From Verrucomicrobiota bacterium (GTDB lineage: Bacteria > Verrucomicrobiota > Verrucomicrobiia > Chthoniobacterales > Terrimicrobiaceae), in the NCBI GenBank assembly GCA_017305195.1, contig JAFKMU010000036.1, positions 1 through 64,000 of the forward strand: DNA of 64,000 bases, written 5' to 3'. The position numbers and the translations under genes are program-made. The notes under the pieces were generated by a model. It searched no databases. It saw nothing but the letters and a program-made list of their open reading frames with translations, and was not told the origin of the DNA. This document shows positions 7,895 to 16,111 of this stretch, piece after piece; positions within the stretch are counted from its first letter, which is position 1; each line of letters begins with the position of its first letter.

Positions 7895-9031
7895 ATGGCA
7901 TACATCAATCAATTCTTTCAGGTTCTCATTCAGGCGGGAGGCTCCGACTTGCATCTCGGCGAGGGCGAGCCGCCCAAGATCCGCCGCCACGGCGAAATCC
8001 TGCCCATTCGCGAAGAGGCCCTGACCCACGAGGAAATGGCCTTCATGCTGAGCGAGATCTGCTCGCCGGCCCGCTGGCAGCGCTTTGAGGAAACCGGCGA
8101 TCTCGACTTTGCCTACGAGATGGACGAGGAGAGCCGCTTCCGCTGCAACTACCTGAAGCAGACCAACGGCTACGGCGCGGTATTCCGTATCATTCCCACC
8201 AAGATCAAGTCGCTGGAGGATCTCGGCGTACCCCAGGTGATCAAGACCTTCGGTGAGATGCGCGGTGGCATCGTCCTGGTCACGGGCCCGACGGGTTCCG
8301 GCAAGAGCACCACGCTGGCGGCGCTCATCGACTACATCAACTCAAGCTACTCCCGTCACGTCGTGACGATCGAGGAACCGATCGAGTTCGTTCACCGCAA
8401 TAAAAAGAGCATCATCACCCAGCGCGAGGTGCCCGAGCATGCCATCACCTTCCCGGCGGGTCTGAAAGCCGCCCTGCGTGAGGATGCCGACATCGTGCTC
8501 GTCGGTGAAATGCGCGACCTGGAAACGATCTCCCTCGCTCTGACGGCGGCCGAGACCGGCCTGCTCGTCTTTGGTACCCTGCACACGAACAACGCCCGTA
8601 AGACCGTCGACCGTATGATCGACGTGTTTCCGGCCGACCAGCAGTCGCAGGTGCGCACCATGCTCGCCTCGTCGCTGCGCGGCGTGGTCGCCCAGCTCCT
8701 GCTCAAGAAGCAGGACGGCGGAGGCCGCGTGGCCGTGAACGAGATCCTCGTCGGCAACAGCGCCGTATCGGCTATCGTCCGCGAAGGCGCGACGCAAAAG
8801 CTGCAGGATGTCATCGTGGGCGGCAAGGGTGAGGGCATGCAGTTCATGGACGACGCCATCTGGGAGCAGCTCGTCGGCGGAGCCGTATCGCCGCACGAGG
8901 CTTACATGAAGGCCATCGACAAGCAGCGGTTCCGCGTCTTCCTGCCGGACGACGAGGCCGATCTCGCCAACTCCGCCGGAGCGGGTGACGACGCCTCGAC
9001 TCGCGGCAACGAAAAGGGCCGCCGCAAGTAG
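7895..9031 (+). CDS. pilT: PilT-family twitching motility ATPase (second copy)
   Basis: A second retraction-type ATPase of 378 residues in the same operon. It shows GGSDLHLGEGEPP at the N-terminus, Walker A GPTGSGKST near residue 130, Walker B ADIVLVGEMRD near residue 200, and the His-box variant TGLLVFGTLHT. The last 30 residues are acidic then basic and not conserved. This copy keeps the canonical GPTGSGKST of PilT, whereas the upstream copy has GSVGSGKST, so this is the more likely PilT and the other a PilU-like partner; that assignment is inference. Confidence 0.88.
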   Translation: MAYINQFFQVLIQAGGSDLHLGEGEPPKIRRHGEILPIREEALTHEEMAFMLSEICSPARWQRFEETGDLDFAYEMDEESRFRCNYLKQTNGYGAVFRIIPTKIKSLEDLGVPQVIKTFGEMRGGIVLVTGPTGSGKSTTLAALIDYINSSYSRHVVTIEEPIEFVHRNKKSIITQREVPEHAITFPAGLKAALREDADIVLVGEMRDLETISLALTAAETGLLVFGTLHTNNARKTVDRMIDVFPADQQSQVRTMLASSLRGVVAQLLLKKQDGGGRVAVNEILVGNSAVSAIVREGATQKLQDVIVGGKGEGMQFMDDAIWEQLVGGAVSPHEAYMKAIDKQRFRVFLPDDEADLANSAGAGDDASTRGNEKGRRK

Positions 9032-9066
9032 CCCATGCAGAGCAGGATAACCCCCGAGCCCGTGAA

Positions 9067-9819
9067 ATGAGCCAGAGGGAGTTCCTGCTCATCGACATCA
9101 GCAACAGCTTTACCAAGCTGGCCTTTTCCAGCCGGGGGCGCCTCGGTCGTATCGAGCGCATCCCGACCGCCACGCTTGCCGCCGGGACATTGCGAGCCGC
9201 CATCGGCACGCGGAAATTCCTTCATGCCGCCGTGGCCTCCGTGGTTCCCGGGAAAAATCCCGAGGTCGAGAAGGCCCTTGGCTCCGGCATCTGCTGGGTG
9301 GGCGCGGGAGTCGATCTCGGCATCGGCATCGACTATCCGCAGCCTCGATCCATTGGCGCGGACCGGCTCGCCAACGCGGTCGGAGCCAAGTTTCTCCACG
9401 GAGCGCCGGCCATCGTGGTCGATTTCGGCACGGCGGTGACTTTCGACGTGCTCACGCGGGAGGGAAACTATGCTGGAGGCGTCATTGCGCCTGGCCTCAA
9501 TGCCATGACCGACTACCTGCACAGCCGTACGGCCTTGCTCCCGAAGGTGAAACTACGGGAACCTCGGCGCGCCATCGGTCGCAGCACCAAAGAGGCCATG
9601 CAGTCCGGCGCTGTCTACGGGTACCGGGGGCTCATCAAGGAGATCGTCCGGGAGATCGAGAAGGAAATCGGCGTCAGGCGCGGGCTGCGCCTCATCGCTA
9701 CCGGCGGTGACGCCCGCCTGATCGCCGGGCAAACCCACATGTTTGCCGCAGTCGAGCCGCAGTTGACCCTTGAGGGAATCCGGATCATCGCCACGCGGAA
9801 TTTCCCGCCTGGACGATAG
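9067..9819 (+). CDS. coaX: Type III pantothenate kinase
   Basis: Phosphorylates pantothenate in the first step of coenzyme A synthesis. The 250-residue length matches the family. Conserved motifs of the acetate kinase/Hsp70 fold are visible: an N-terminal DISNSFTKLAF phosphate-binding loop, GADRLANAVGAK around residue 98, and VVDFGTAVTFDV followed by GGVIAPGL. It lies 35 bases after the PilT-like gene on the same strand and may be cotranscribed. The N-terminal loop has DISNSFTKL where many CoaX proteins have DxGNTxxKxG, a modest deviation. Confidence 0.9.
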   Translation: MSQREFLLIDISNSFTKLAFSSRGRLGRIERIPTATLAAGTLRAAIGTRKFLHAAVASVVPGKNPEVEKALGSGICWVGAGVDLGIGIDYPQPRSIGADRLANAVGAKFLHGAPAIVVDFGTAVTFDVLTREGNYAGGVIAPGLNAMTDYLHSRTALLPKVKLREPRRAIGRSTKEAMQSGAVYGYRGLIKEIVREIEKEIGVRRGLRLIATGGDARLIAGQTHMFAAVEPQLTLEGIRIIATRNFPPGR

Positions 9820-9871
9820 ATTTTACCGACGTTGCCCCCCCTCCGGGTCGCGGCGCGGTTGTTCCGATGTG

Positions 9872-10057
9872 CTAGCCGGGTTCCACGTCGATCGTTTCCA
9901 CTTCGCCCGGGTGACACCGGATGGTGAGAGCCAATGGTCGGCAGCACACTGCGCAGTCTTCGATCGTGGTATAGGAACCCTCCTCGGTATCGACTTCGAT
10001 GGCGAAGCTCTCGCCACAGAAGGGACATGCTATCGTTGTGTCTTCGATGAGGTTCAT
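9872..10057 (-). CDS. CPXCG-motif cysteine-rich small protein
   Basis: A 61-residue protein with two CxxC knuckles, CPFCG near residue 11 and CAVCC near residue 35, a pattern for binding one zinc ion as in the CPXCG-motif family. The start at 10057 is chosen because the family begins just before the first CxxC; a longer frame to 10114 is possible. It is encoded on the strand opposite to its neighbours coaX and ahpC. Function is not known. Confidence 0.75.
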   Translation of the reverse strand: MNLIEDTTIACPFCGESFAIEVDTEEGSYTTIEDCAVCCRPLALTIRCHPGEVETIDVEPG

Positions 10058-10266
10058 ACGTCGTATACCTCCTTTCCCGGGGAAAAGCGTACGCCTGTGC
10101 CGGGCGTGACGCAACCTGATTTGCCGATCCTACCGTCATGGAGACGGGATCGCAAGGGGCGGAGCAGAGGTGTTTCCCAACTATCGCTTTGCAATTCCCC
10201 AAAACGTTCTAGATTCCAAGCCGCCGGAAACGGCCAAAACCACAACAATCAGAGACCAGAGATAAT

Positions 10267-10794
10267 ATGCTGACAGTAGGAGATCTATTCCCGGCCTTTC
10301 ATTCCAAGGCATGCAACGGGCTCACCAGTGACGACATCATCGAAATCGACAACTCCACCTACAAGGGCAAGTGGACCTTCTTTTTGTTTTACCCGAAGGA
10401 TTTCACCTTCGTCTGCCCGACCGAGCTCGTGGAGTTCGGCAAGCGCAACGGCGACTTCAAGGATCGCGACGTGCAGTTGATCGGCGGTTCCACCGACAAC
10501 GAATTCTCGCACCTCGCCTGGCGCCAGTCGCATGCCGACCTGAAAGGCCTGCCGTACCCGCTCATCGCCGCCCAGAAACTGGCCGGTGATCTCGGCATCC
10601 TCGATCCCAAGGAAAACGTCTGCCTGCGCGCGAGCTTCCTCGTCGACCAGCATGGCGTGATCCAGTGGGCGACGGTGAACAACCTTTCCGTGGGCCGCAG
10701 CGTGGAGGAGGCCCTCCGCGTGGTCGATGCCGTCCAGTCCGACGAGCTTTGCCCGTGTAACTGGAAGAAGGGCGACGCCACCCTCAAGGTTTAA
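10267..10794 (+). CDS. ahpC: Alkyl hydroperoxide reductase C (peroxiredoxin)
   Basis: Reduces hydrogen peroxide and organic hydroperoxides in the cytoplasm. The 175-residue protein has the peroxidatic cysteine at position 50 in FTFVCPTE and candidate resolving cysteines at 162 and 164 in the C-terminal CPCNW. The double Cys tail and the partnership with AhpD resemble the actinobacterial AhpC-AhpD system, in which AhpD rather than AhpF recycles AhpC. The upstream 200 bases hold a weak promoter-like TTGCAA...TAGATT pair about 70 bases before the ATG. An intrinsic-terminator-like hairpin follows immediately. Confidence 0.93.
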   Translation: MLTVGDLFPAFHSKACNGLTSDDIIEIDNSTYKGKWTFFLFYPKDFTFVCPTELVEFGKRNGDFKDRDVQLIGGSTDNEFSHLAWRQSHADLKGLPYPLIAAQKLAGDLGILDPKENVCLRASFLVDQHGVIQWATVNNLSVGRSVEEALRVVDAVQSDELCPCNWKKGDATLKV

Positions 10795-10806
10795 CGAGAT
10801 TTTACA

Positions 10807-10840
10807 GCGCCCGGTCGGCAACGACCGGGCGCACTTCTTT
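10807..10840 (+). terminator. Intrinsic-terminator-like hairpin between ahpC and ahpD
   Basis: A perfect 11-bp stem GCGCCCGGTCG / CGACCGGGCGC (10807-10817 and 10822-10832) with a GCAA tetraloop is followed by ACTTCTTTT. The stem ends only 9 bases before the ahpD ATG, so it can both end part of the ahpC transcripts and shape ahpD translation initiation. The U-tract is imperfect, suggesting leaky termination. Confidence 0.75.
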
Positions 10841-10841
10841 T

Positions 10842-11369
10842 ATGTCCGCTCTCGAATCGCTCCGCGATAAACTTCCCGAGGCCGCCAAGGACCTCAAACT
10901 CAACCTCCAGGCCATTCTCCGGCCGGAAAACCTCACCCAGGATCAGGTCTGGGGCTGCGTGCTCGCCTCCGCCTTTTTCCTCGGCGATGAAGCCCTCACC
11001 CTCGCGCTCGTCGAGGAAGGCCGCGCCAATGGCGTGACCGAGGAACTCGTCGACGACGCACGCGCCGCGGCGTCGATCATGGGGATGAATACGGTTTACT
11101 ACCGCTTCCGCCACCTGGTGGAGAAGGAGTCGTACAATTCCATCCCGCCCCGCCTGCGCATGATGCGCATGAGCCAGCTCAAGACCGACAAGGCCACGTT
11201 TGAGCTCATGTCGATGTCCTGCGCCGCGCTCGCGGGCTGCGGCATGTGCCTCAAGGCGCATGAAGCCACCCTGGTCCAGCACGGCATCTCCGAGGCGGGA
11301 GTCAATGACTCGATCCGCATCGCCGCCGTCCTCAGTGGCGTGAAAATCGCCCTGAGCATCGCCGCTTAA
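10842..11369 (+). CDS. ahpD: AhpD-like alkylhydroperoxidase
   Basis: A carboxymuconolactone-decarboxylase-fold protein of 175 residues, predicted to recycle AhpC with a CxxC thiol pair. The pair CGMC is at residues 133 and 136, followed by H140, in the order known for mycobacterial AhpD (CxxCxxxH). It lies 47 bases after ahpC with a terminator-like hairpin between the genes and no Shine-Dalgarno sequence apart from bases within that hairpin. AhpD would normally take electrons from a lipoamide system; none is encoded nearby. Confidence 0.9.
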   Translation: MSALESLRDKLPEAAKDLKLNLQAILRPENLTQDQVWGCVLASAFFLGDEALTLALVEEGRANGVTEELVDDARAAASIMGMNTVYYRFRHLVEKESYNSIPPRLRMMRMSQLKTDKATFELMSMSCAALAGCGMCLKAHEATLVQHGISEAGVNDSIRIAAVLSGVKIALSIAA

Positions 11370-11393
11370 CCAGCGAGGATAATCCTCTCGCGT

Positions 11394-11421
11394 CTTCCCG
11401 GTTTCGCTCGAAGCCGGGAAG
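11394..11421. terminator. Hairpin between convergent ahpD and rsfS
   Basis: CTTCCCGG...CCGGGAAG flank a loop that itself can pair (TTCG...CGAA), giving a long stem in the 84-base gap between two convergent genes. No clear U-tract follows on either strand, so it may work as a bidirectional or factor-assisted terminator. Confidence 0.5.
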
Positions 11422-11453
11422 AGGCATGCACCCACATAAGGGTGCCGGTTTAG

Positions 11454-11807
11454 CTAGATCCCCTCGACTTCGAGACGCTTGGCGTCGCTCCAGAGATTTT
11501 CCAAGCCGTAAAACTCGCGCTTGTCGTTGTGGAAGAGGTGGACGATCACGTCGCCGTAATCGAGGACGATCCATTGGCTGATCGGGAAGCCGTCCTCGGA
11601 GGCCGGCTTGCGGTCGAGTTTCTCGCGGCATTGCTCGCGGATCGACGAGGCGATGGCCTTGAGCTGCGGCTCGGAGGAGCCCGAGCAGATCACGAAATAG
11701 TCCGTGAAGGTGGAGATTCCCTGCATATCGAGGACGGTGATGTCCTCGGCCTTTTTGTCTGCCGCAGCGGCGGCGCAGGCGCGAGCCAGCTTTTCGCCGT
11801 CAGTCAT
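11454..11807 (-). CDS. rsfS: Ribosomal silencing factor RsfS
   Basis: Binds ribosomal protein L14 on the large subunit and blocks subunit joining in stationary phase. The 117-residue protein has the family signature region DITVLDMQGISTFTDYFVICSGSSEPQLKAI and the conserved WIVLDYGDVIVHLF. Its ATG lies 8 bases inside the end of nadD, so the two are translationally coupled; nadD-rsfS adjacency is widespread in bacteria. Confidence 0.92.
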   Translation of the reverse strand: MTDGEKLARACAAAAADKKAEDITVLDMQGISTFTDYFVICSGSSEPQLKAIASSIREQCREKLDRKPASEDGFPISQWIVLDYGDVIVHLFHNDKREFYGLENLWSDAKRLEVEGI

Positions 11808-12375
11808 TGCGGTAGAGTCGGTGTTTCTTGATTACGTCACAGGTGGCCACGGGGACCATATACCTGATGGAATTGCCCCGGGCAACGCGATTGCGAATCT
11901 CGGTGGACGAAAGTTCGATATTTCGGGAAATGATCGGCAGCCCGGAGAGAAACGGCACGCCCGCGCGGGTAAGAACCACGAACTGAACGAGTTCCTTGAG
12001 CTGGTCGACTTCGCGCCAGGTGTTCAGCTCCTCGAGATTGTCATCGCCGATGAGGTAGAACAGCTTCGCCTCGGGGTGAAGCTCGCGATACAGGCGGGCG
12101 GTATCGACCGCGTAGGACGGGCCCTCACGCTCGATTTCGCAGCGGTCCATTTCGAAATATTTCTCTCCCTCGATGGCGGCCTGAATCATTTCGCAGCGCA
12201 CCTCGGCCGGGGCTGGCGGCTTGCGGAGTTTGTGCGGAGAGAGGTTGGCGGGGATGAAAACGATCTTCGACAGCTTCAGCCGCTCGAGGGCGTCGCGCGC
12301 CAGAAGCAGATGGCCGTTGTGGATGGGATCAAACGTTCCGCCGTAAAGGCCGATCTTGAGCGGGGAGGGATTCAT
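11800..12375 (-). CDS. nadD: Nicotinate-nucleotide adenylyltransferase
   Basis: Adenylates nicotinate mononucleotide in NAD synthesis. The 191-residue protein has the nucleotidyltransferase signature GLYGGTFDPIHNGHLLLA at residues 9-26, with the catalytic HxGH, and the C-terminal SSTEIRNRVARG equivalent of ISSTxIR. It overlaps rsfS by 8 bases and is divergent from the NagZ-like gene with only 20 bases between the two start codons. Confidence 0.93.
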   Translation of the reverse strand: MNPSPLKIGLYGGTFDPIHNGHLLLARDALERLKLSKIVFIPANLSPHKLRKPPAPAEVRCEMIQAAIEGEKYFEMDRCEIEREGPSYAVDTARLYRELHPEAKLFYLIGDDNLEELNTWREVDQLKELVQFVVLTRAGVPFLSGLPIISRNIELSSTEIRNRVARGNSIRYMVPVATCDVIKKHRLYRND

Positions 12376-12395
12376 TCGACAGGTGAGGGCAGTTT

Positions 12396-13514
12396 ATGAT
12401 CTTTGAAAGCAATATGCCATCCCAAGATGTGGGCCAGTTGCTTCTCGTCGGAGTCCCCGGTGCGGAACTCGATGCCGAGACGGCCAGATTTTACAAAGAC
12501 CTCCAGCCGGGGGGATTCATCCTCTTCGGGCGCAACATCCAGACCCCGACCCAGCTCCGCAAGCTCATCGACGACCTGCGCGACCTCAGCGATGTCGAGC
12601 CGGTCGTGACCATCGACCAGGAGGGCGGGCGTGTGTCGCGTCTCAAGCTCATCGGCAACGAGCCGCCCAACGCCCAGCAGCTCCGGGACCGCAATGATCT
12701 CGGCTTGATACGCAAGCACGGCGATATCACGGGACGCCTCCTGCGGCTCTTTGGGTTCAATCTCGACCTCTGCCCGGTGCTCGATATTTCCTTCGACGAT
12801 GAGGCGGACAATTCGCTGCGCGGCCGGTGCTATGGCCGCACGGTGGCCGAGGTGATCGAAAAGGCCGGGGCGTTCAATGAGGCGCTCCGCGAGGCGGGCA
12901 TCCTGAGCTGCGGCAAACATTTCCCCGGCTATTCCTCCGCCGGGCTCGATCCGCATCACGAGCTGCCCTCGATCGACCGATCCCGCGAGCTGATGGAGGA
13001 GTACGAACTCGCCGTCTTCCGTGCCTTTGCCGACAAGGTGGACAGCATGATGATCGGCCATATCACGATCACCGGCCTCGAGGCAGGCGGCCCGCCGGCT
13101 TCGCTCTCTTCCGCCATGATCAACGGCCTGCTGCGCGAGGATATGGGCTTCAACGGCCTTGTCATGACCGACGACCTCGACATGGGCGCGATTCTGAATC
13201 ACTACGGCTTCGACGAGACGATGCGCCAGGGTATTGCCGCGGGAAACGACATGCTCATGATCTGTCATCGCGTCGAGCTCGCCGCGCAGGCGAAGAAAGT
13301 CCTCGCCGAGCTTCCAGCTTCGGAAACCGAGGCCGCGCTGGGTCGGATGGCGGAGTTCAAGGCCAGGTTGGCTCCGCCGACCCCGTTTACGGAAGAGGCC
13401 TTCCGCAGCGTGGACTCGGAAATCTGGGACCTCCGCGTCGCCACTCTCGGCGAGGAACAGGCTGGACAGCGCAGCGCCGAGGACGGCAAGCGTTCTCCGG
13501 TCGAGCTGTACTAG
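12396..13514 (+). CDS. nagZ: Glycoside hydrolase family 3, NagZ-like beta-N-acetylglucosaminidase
   Basis: Predicted to release N-acetylglucosamine from muropeptides during cell wall recycling. The 372-residue length fits single-domain NagZ. Motifs include TIDQEGGRVSRL near residue 72, GKHFPGYSSAGLDPHHELP at 173-191 which supplies the His of the catalytic loop, and MTDDLDMGAI near 257-266 carrying the nucleophile Asp. No signal peptide is seen, so it should act in the cytoplasm. It is divergent from nadD-rsfS and convergent with the NlpC/P60 gene, 4 bases away. Confidence 0.85.
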   Translation: MIFESNMPSQDVGQLLLVGVPGAELDAETARFYKDLQPGGFILFGRNIQTPTQLRKLIDDLRDLSDVEPVVTIDQEGGRVSRLKLIGNEPPNAQQLRDRNDLGLIRKHGDITGRLLRLFGFNLDLCPVLDISFDDEADNSLRGRCYGRTVAEVIEKAGAFNEALREAGILSCGKHFPGYSSAGLDPHHELPSIDRSRELMEEYELAVFRAFADKVDSMMIGHITITGLEAGGPPASLSSAMINGLLREDMGFNGLVMTDDLDMGAILNHYGFDETMRQGIAAGNDMLMICHRVELAAQAKKVLAELPASETEAALGRMAEFKARLAPPTPFTEEAFRSVDSEIWDLRVATLGEEQAGQRSAEDGKRSPVELY

Positions 13515-13518
13515 ATCC

Positions 13519-14361
13519 TTACGGCTCGCCGATCACCGGGTTGGCAATGACGATGGCCTGGGCGCGAACCGCCCGGGTCAGCACCTCCTTGCCGCTGGGC
13601 CGGGCTTCGCGGGCCATGCCTTTGTAACGCAGCGGCTGGTAGCCGAGTTCGATCAAAGCCTGCGTGGGAGCCTGCTTCAGCGCGGGCTTCCATTCCGGGA
13701 TGCCGCCGGTCTCGTAGTAGAGGACCCAGGAGTGATCGGGTTTTGCCCAGCCCGCCACCAGCATGACGTGGCGGCGAGGGACGTTCAGGATGTCGCCCGG
13801 ACGCAGCTCCTCAAAGCTCGCCAGCCGATCGCAGACGGCGGGGAGTTGGGACGAGTCATGCACCGAGGGCAGCTTGAGGCAGCGGGAAACGAATCCCGAG
13901 CAGTCCAGCCCGACGGCGTGGGTGCTGACGGCCGCATTGTCGGCCTGGCGCTTGGCGGGAGTGGAGACGTCGCCTCCGGCTTTGCCTGAGGCGATGCCGG
14001 TATCGAAGCTCTGGACGTCGTCAAATCCGCCCCATTTGTAAGGCACACCCTGGTTGACCAGTCCCGGCTCCCACCAGCCGTCCCGGCCATTGGCGGGCTT
14101 GTAGCTTGCGTCAGGTGTGTCGACCCGCACCCCGGCGGGATCGTTGCCATGCAGGATGTTCCGGGCGAAGGGCTGCCATTGGTGCTTTGTGTAGACCTGG
14201 GCGATGGCCAGAGCCTCCGAGGGCGTGACCTGAGAGGGTGCGGCGGGATCGCCCGGGAGCAGCGCGGGCGTGACAGGATTCCGCGAGGGAGTCGTAGTGG
14301 TGGCGCAGCCCGCGAGCACGGAGAGAGCAAAGATCAGGCAGTGACGGGAGAGGGCCTTCAT
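13519..14361 (-). CDS. NlpC/P60-like cell-wall peptidase lipoprotein
   Basis: Predicted to be an outer-membrane or periplasmic lipoprotein that hydrolyses peptidoglycan peptides. The start at 14361 gives 280 residues with signal peptide and lipobox LAGC (Cys19). The catalytic Cys is C154 in GLDCSGFVSR and the likely His is H198 in RRHVMLVAGW, in the order of the NlpC/P60 fold. A preceding PYKWGG segment matches the usual region before the catalytic domain. A much longer upstream frame overlaps the divergent caspase gene and is a shadow. Confidence 0.8.
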   Translation of the reverse strand: MKALSRHCLIFALSVLAGCATTTTPSRNPVTPALLPGDPAAPSQVTPSEALAIAQVYTKHQWQPFARNILHGNDPAGVRVDTPDASYKPANGRDGWWEPGLVNQGVPYKWGGFDDVQSFDTGIASGKAGGDVSTPAKRQADNAAVSTHAVGLDCSGFVSRCLKLPSVHDSSQLPAVCDRLASFEELRPGDILNVPRRHVMLVAGWAKPDHSWVLYYETGGIPEWKPALKQAPTQALIELGYQPLRYKGMAREARPSGKEVLTRAVRAQAIVIANPVIGEP

Positions 14362-14433
14362 GGTTCTTCTTGCAGGGAAAGAAAACTCCGCCGCATAGTG
14401 CGGGCGCACTAAGCTTAAGGAAAGCCCAATACG

Positions 14434-15831
14434 ATGGTTACCGTTCCCTCCTCCGCGGTCAGACGATGGGTGTTCATCCTTGCTGGCTGCTGGGTTTGCG
14501 GGTTTGCGGCGCGAGCGTATCCCGAGGATCGCCCGGCATCCCGGACGGCGCTGGTCGTGGGCAACTTCCGCTACGAGGAAACGGTCGGCCCTTTGCGCAA
14601 CGCCGGGAATGACGCCCGGCTGGTGGCGGCTGCGCTGCGGTCCCTGGGATTCCGGGTCCTTGAGAAAACCAATGTCTCTCGCGACCAGCTCATTCACGCG
14701 GTGGAGGACTTTCGCAAGACCCTTCCCGGCGCGGAGGTGGCGGTTTTCTATTACGCGGGTCATGGCATTTCGGTTGGCGGGTCCAATTACCTCGTGCCGG
14801 TGAAATCCGGATTTTCTCCCGACGGTGCGGATTCCGTCAGCCTGCGGATGAGAGCGGAGACGCGGCTGTTCAATGCCGAGCAGGCCGTCGCGGACATCAC
14901 CTCGGGCGGAGCCGCCTGCACGATTGTCATCCTCGACGCCTGCCGGAACACCCCCATCGCCCGCGATGCCGGGAGCCGCAGCCTTTCGGTCGGGAGCGGG
15001 TTGTCGGAAATGACTCCGCCTTCCGGGTCCCTTATCGCCTTTGCCACCGATGCCGGGGAGATCGCCCTGGACGGGGAGGGGGCAAACGGACTCTACACCG
15101 AGGAACTCCTGAAGAATCTCAAGACGCCGGGAATCACGATCGAGCAGGTTTTCAAGCGTACGCGGGCGGGAGTCGTCCGGCGCTCGAAGGGATCGCAGGT
15201 GCCGGCGGAGTATTCCCGCCTGGTCGGAGACGATATTTATCTGGCTGGCATCACATCCAGCCCGGCAATTTCGCCACCCTCGCTCCCCACGCCGCAGCTG
15301 GGGAACCCAAAAGACGAATGGGCCCGGGTTCATCAGCTCGCCGCCGATGGAGACGGCGAGGCGGCTTTGCAGGCGATCCTTGGCATGGCGGAGAGCCAGG
15401 ACGCGGGGGCGGAGGTGATCCCGCCGGTCGCGGTGGTCCTGGAGAACGTCAAGGATGACCTGAAAAAGGCCGCCGGGCCCTCCGCCGACGTGGAGAAAGC
15501 CGTCTCGGAGTGCGATCTGGCTCTCACCGTGCTGAGCAAGTGCGCCCTCCCCGGGGACGCAAAGGCCGTCGAGCTCTCCTCCAAGGCATTCAATCGCAAG
15601 GGTGACGCGCTCCTGCTCCTGGGCAGGCCCGCCGAGGCGCTGGATGCTTTTTCCCGGGCGGCCGAATTGGGGCCCGAGGACCCGTATGTGATCTTCAATC
15701 GAGGCCGGGCTCATCTGGCGCTCGGCCAACGGGACCTCGCCCGGGAGGATTTCCTCCAGGCCTCCGGGGAAAAATTCCGTTCCTCGGGAGCCCGGAAGCT
15801 CGCTCTTGAGGAGCTGAAGAAGCTTCAGTGA
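14434..15831 (+). CDS. Secreted caspase-like (peptidase C14) protein with TPR repeats
   Basis: A 465-residue exported protein: an N-terminal signal segment (residues 10-28) precedes a caspase-like domain, about 35-275. The catalytic dyad is visible as H110 in VFYYAGHG and C170 in VILDACRN. A linker of about 40 residues leads to a region with two TPR-like repeats (about 365-460). Bacterial caspase homologues of this type (orthocaspases) usually cleave after Arg or Lys, but the substrate is unknown. It is divergent from the NlpC/P60 lipoprotein, 72 bases apart, which hints at shared regulation or a shared envelope role. Confidence 0.85.
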   Translation: MVTVPSSAVRRWVFILAGCWVCGFAARAYPEDRPASRTALVVGNFRYEETVGPLRNAGNDARLVAAALRSLGFRVLEKTNVSRDQLIHAVEDFRKTLPGAEVAVFYYAGHGISVGGSNYLVPVKSGFSPDGADSVSLRMRAETRLFNAEQAVADITSGGAACTIVILDACRNTPIARDAGSRSLSVGSGLSEMTPPSGSLIAFATDAGEIALDGEGANGLYTEELLKNLKTPGITIEQVFKRTRAGVVRRSKGSQVPAEYSRLVGDDIYLAGITSSPAISPPSLPTPQLGNPKDEWARVHQLAADGDGEAALQAILGMAESQDAGAEVIPPVAVVLENVKDDLKKAAGPSADVEKAVSECDLALTVLSKCALPGDAKAVELSSKAFNRKGDALLLLGRPAEALDAFSRAAELGPEDPYVIFNRGRAHLALGQRDLAREDFLQASGEKFRSSGARKLALEELKKLQ

Positions 15832-15862
15832 TCAAATATTTCATTTTCTTGTGAAATTTCTC

Positions 15863-15946
15863 TTGCGGAACGAAAAATTCCTGGCATAGTTGGAATCGTT
15901 CTGGGGGGAACAGCAGGCCACCGTGGCATTCGTCGCGGTGGCCTGC
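15863..15946 (+). ncRNA. Candidate short transcript: promoter-like boxes and a strong hairpin
   Basis: In the 280-base gap before marR, a TTGCGG box (15863-15868) and a CATAGT box (15885-15890) are spaced 16 bases apart. They are followed by an 11-bp stem GCAGGCCACCG / CGGTGGCCTGC (15913-15923 and 15936-15946) with a 12-base loop. This could be a short RNA or a terminator for read-through from the caspase gene. No U-tract follows directly. The rest of the gap shows nothing else recognisable except the marR control region. Confidence 0.3.
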
Positions 15947-16074
15947 ATCATTTCCGGCATTTTTGCCAACCTCCCGTCGACTGCTGACGAGCCGTGATGC
16001 ACGGTGGATGATTTTCTTCTTTTCGAGTGTCTCGAATAATCTTAGGGGCCAAGTAATAAGCCGCCTAATTGTTC

Positions 16075-16100
16075 ATTGACTTAACCATCAATCGTATTAA
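16075..16100 (+). promoter_or_regulatory. Candidate marR promoter and operator
   Basis: An inverted repeat ATTGA-N8-TCAAT (16075-16079 and 16088-16092) overlaps a TTGACT -35-like box (16076-16081) with A/T-rich TATTAAAT sequence 13-16 bases downstream, 20-37 bases before the marR start. MarR proteins typically bind such palindromes over their own promoter, so autorepression of the operon is plausible. It is a pattern match only. Confidence 0.4.
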
Positions 16101-16111
16101 ATCTCTCCACC

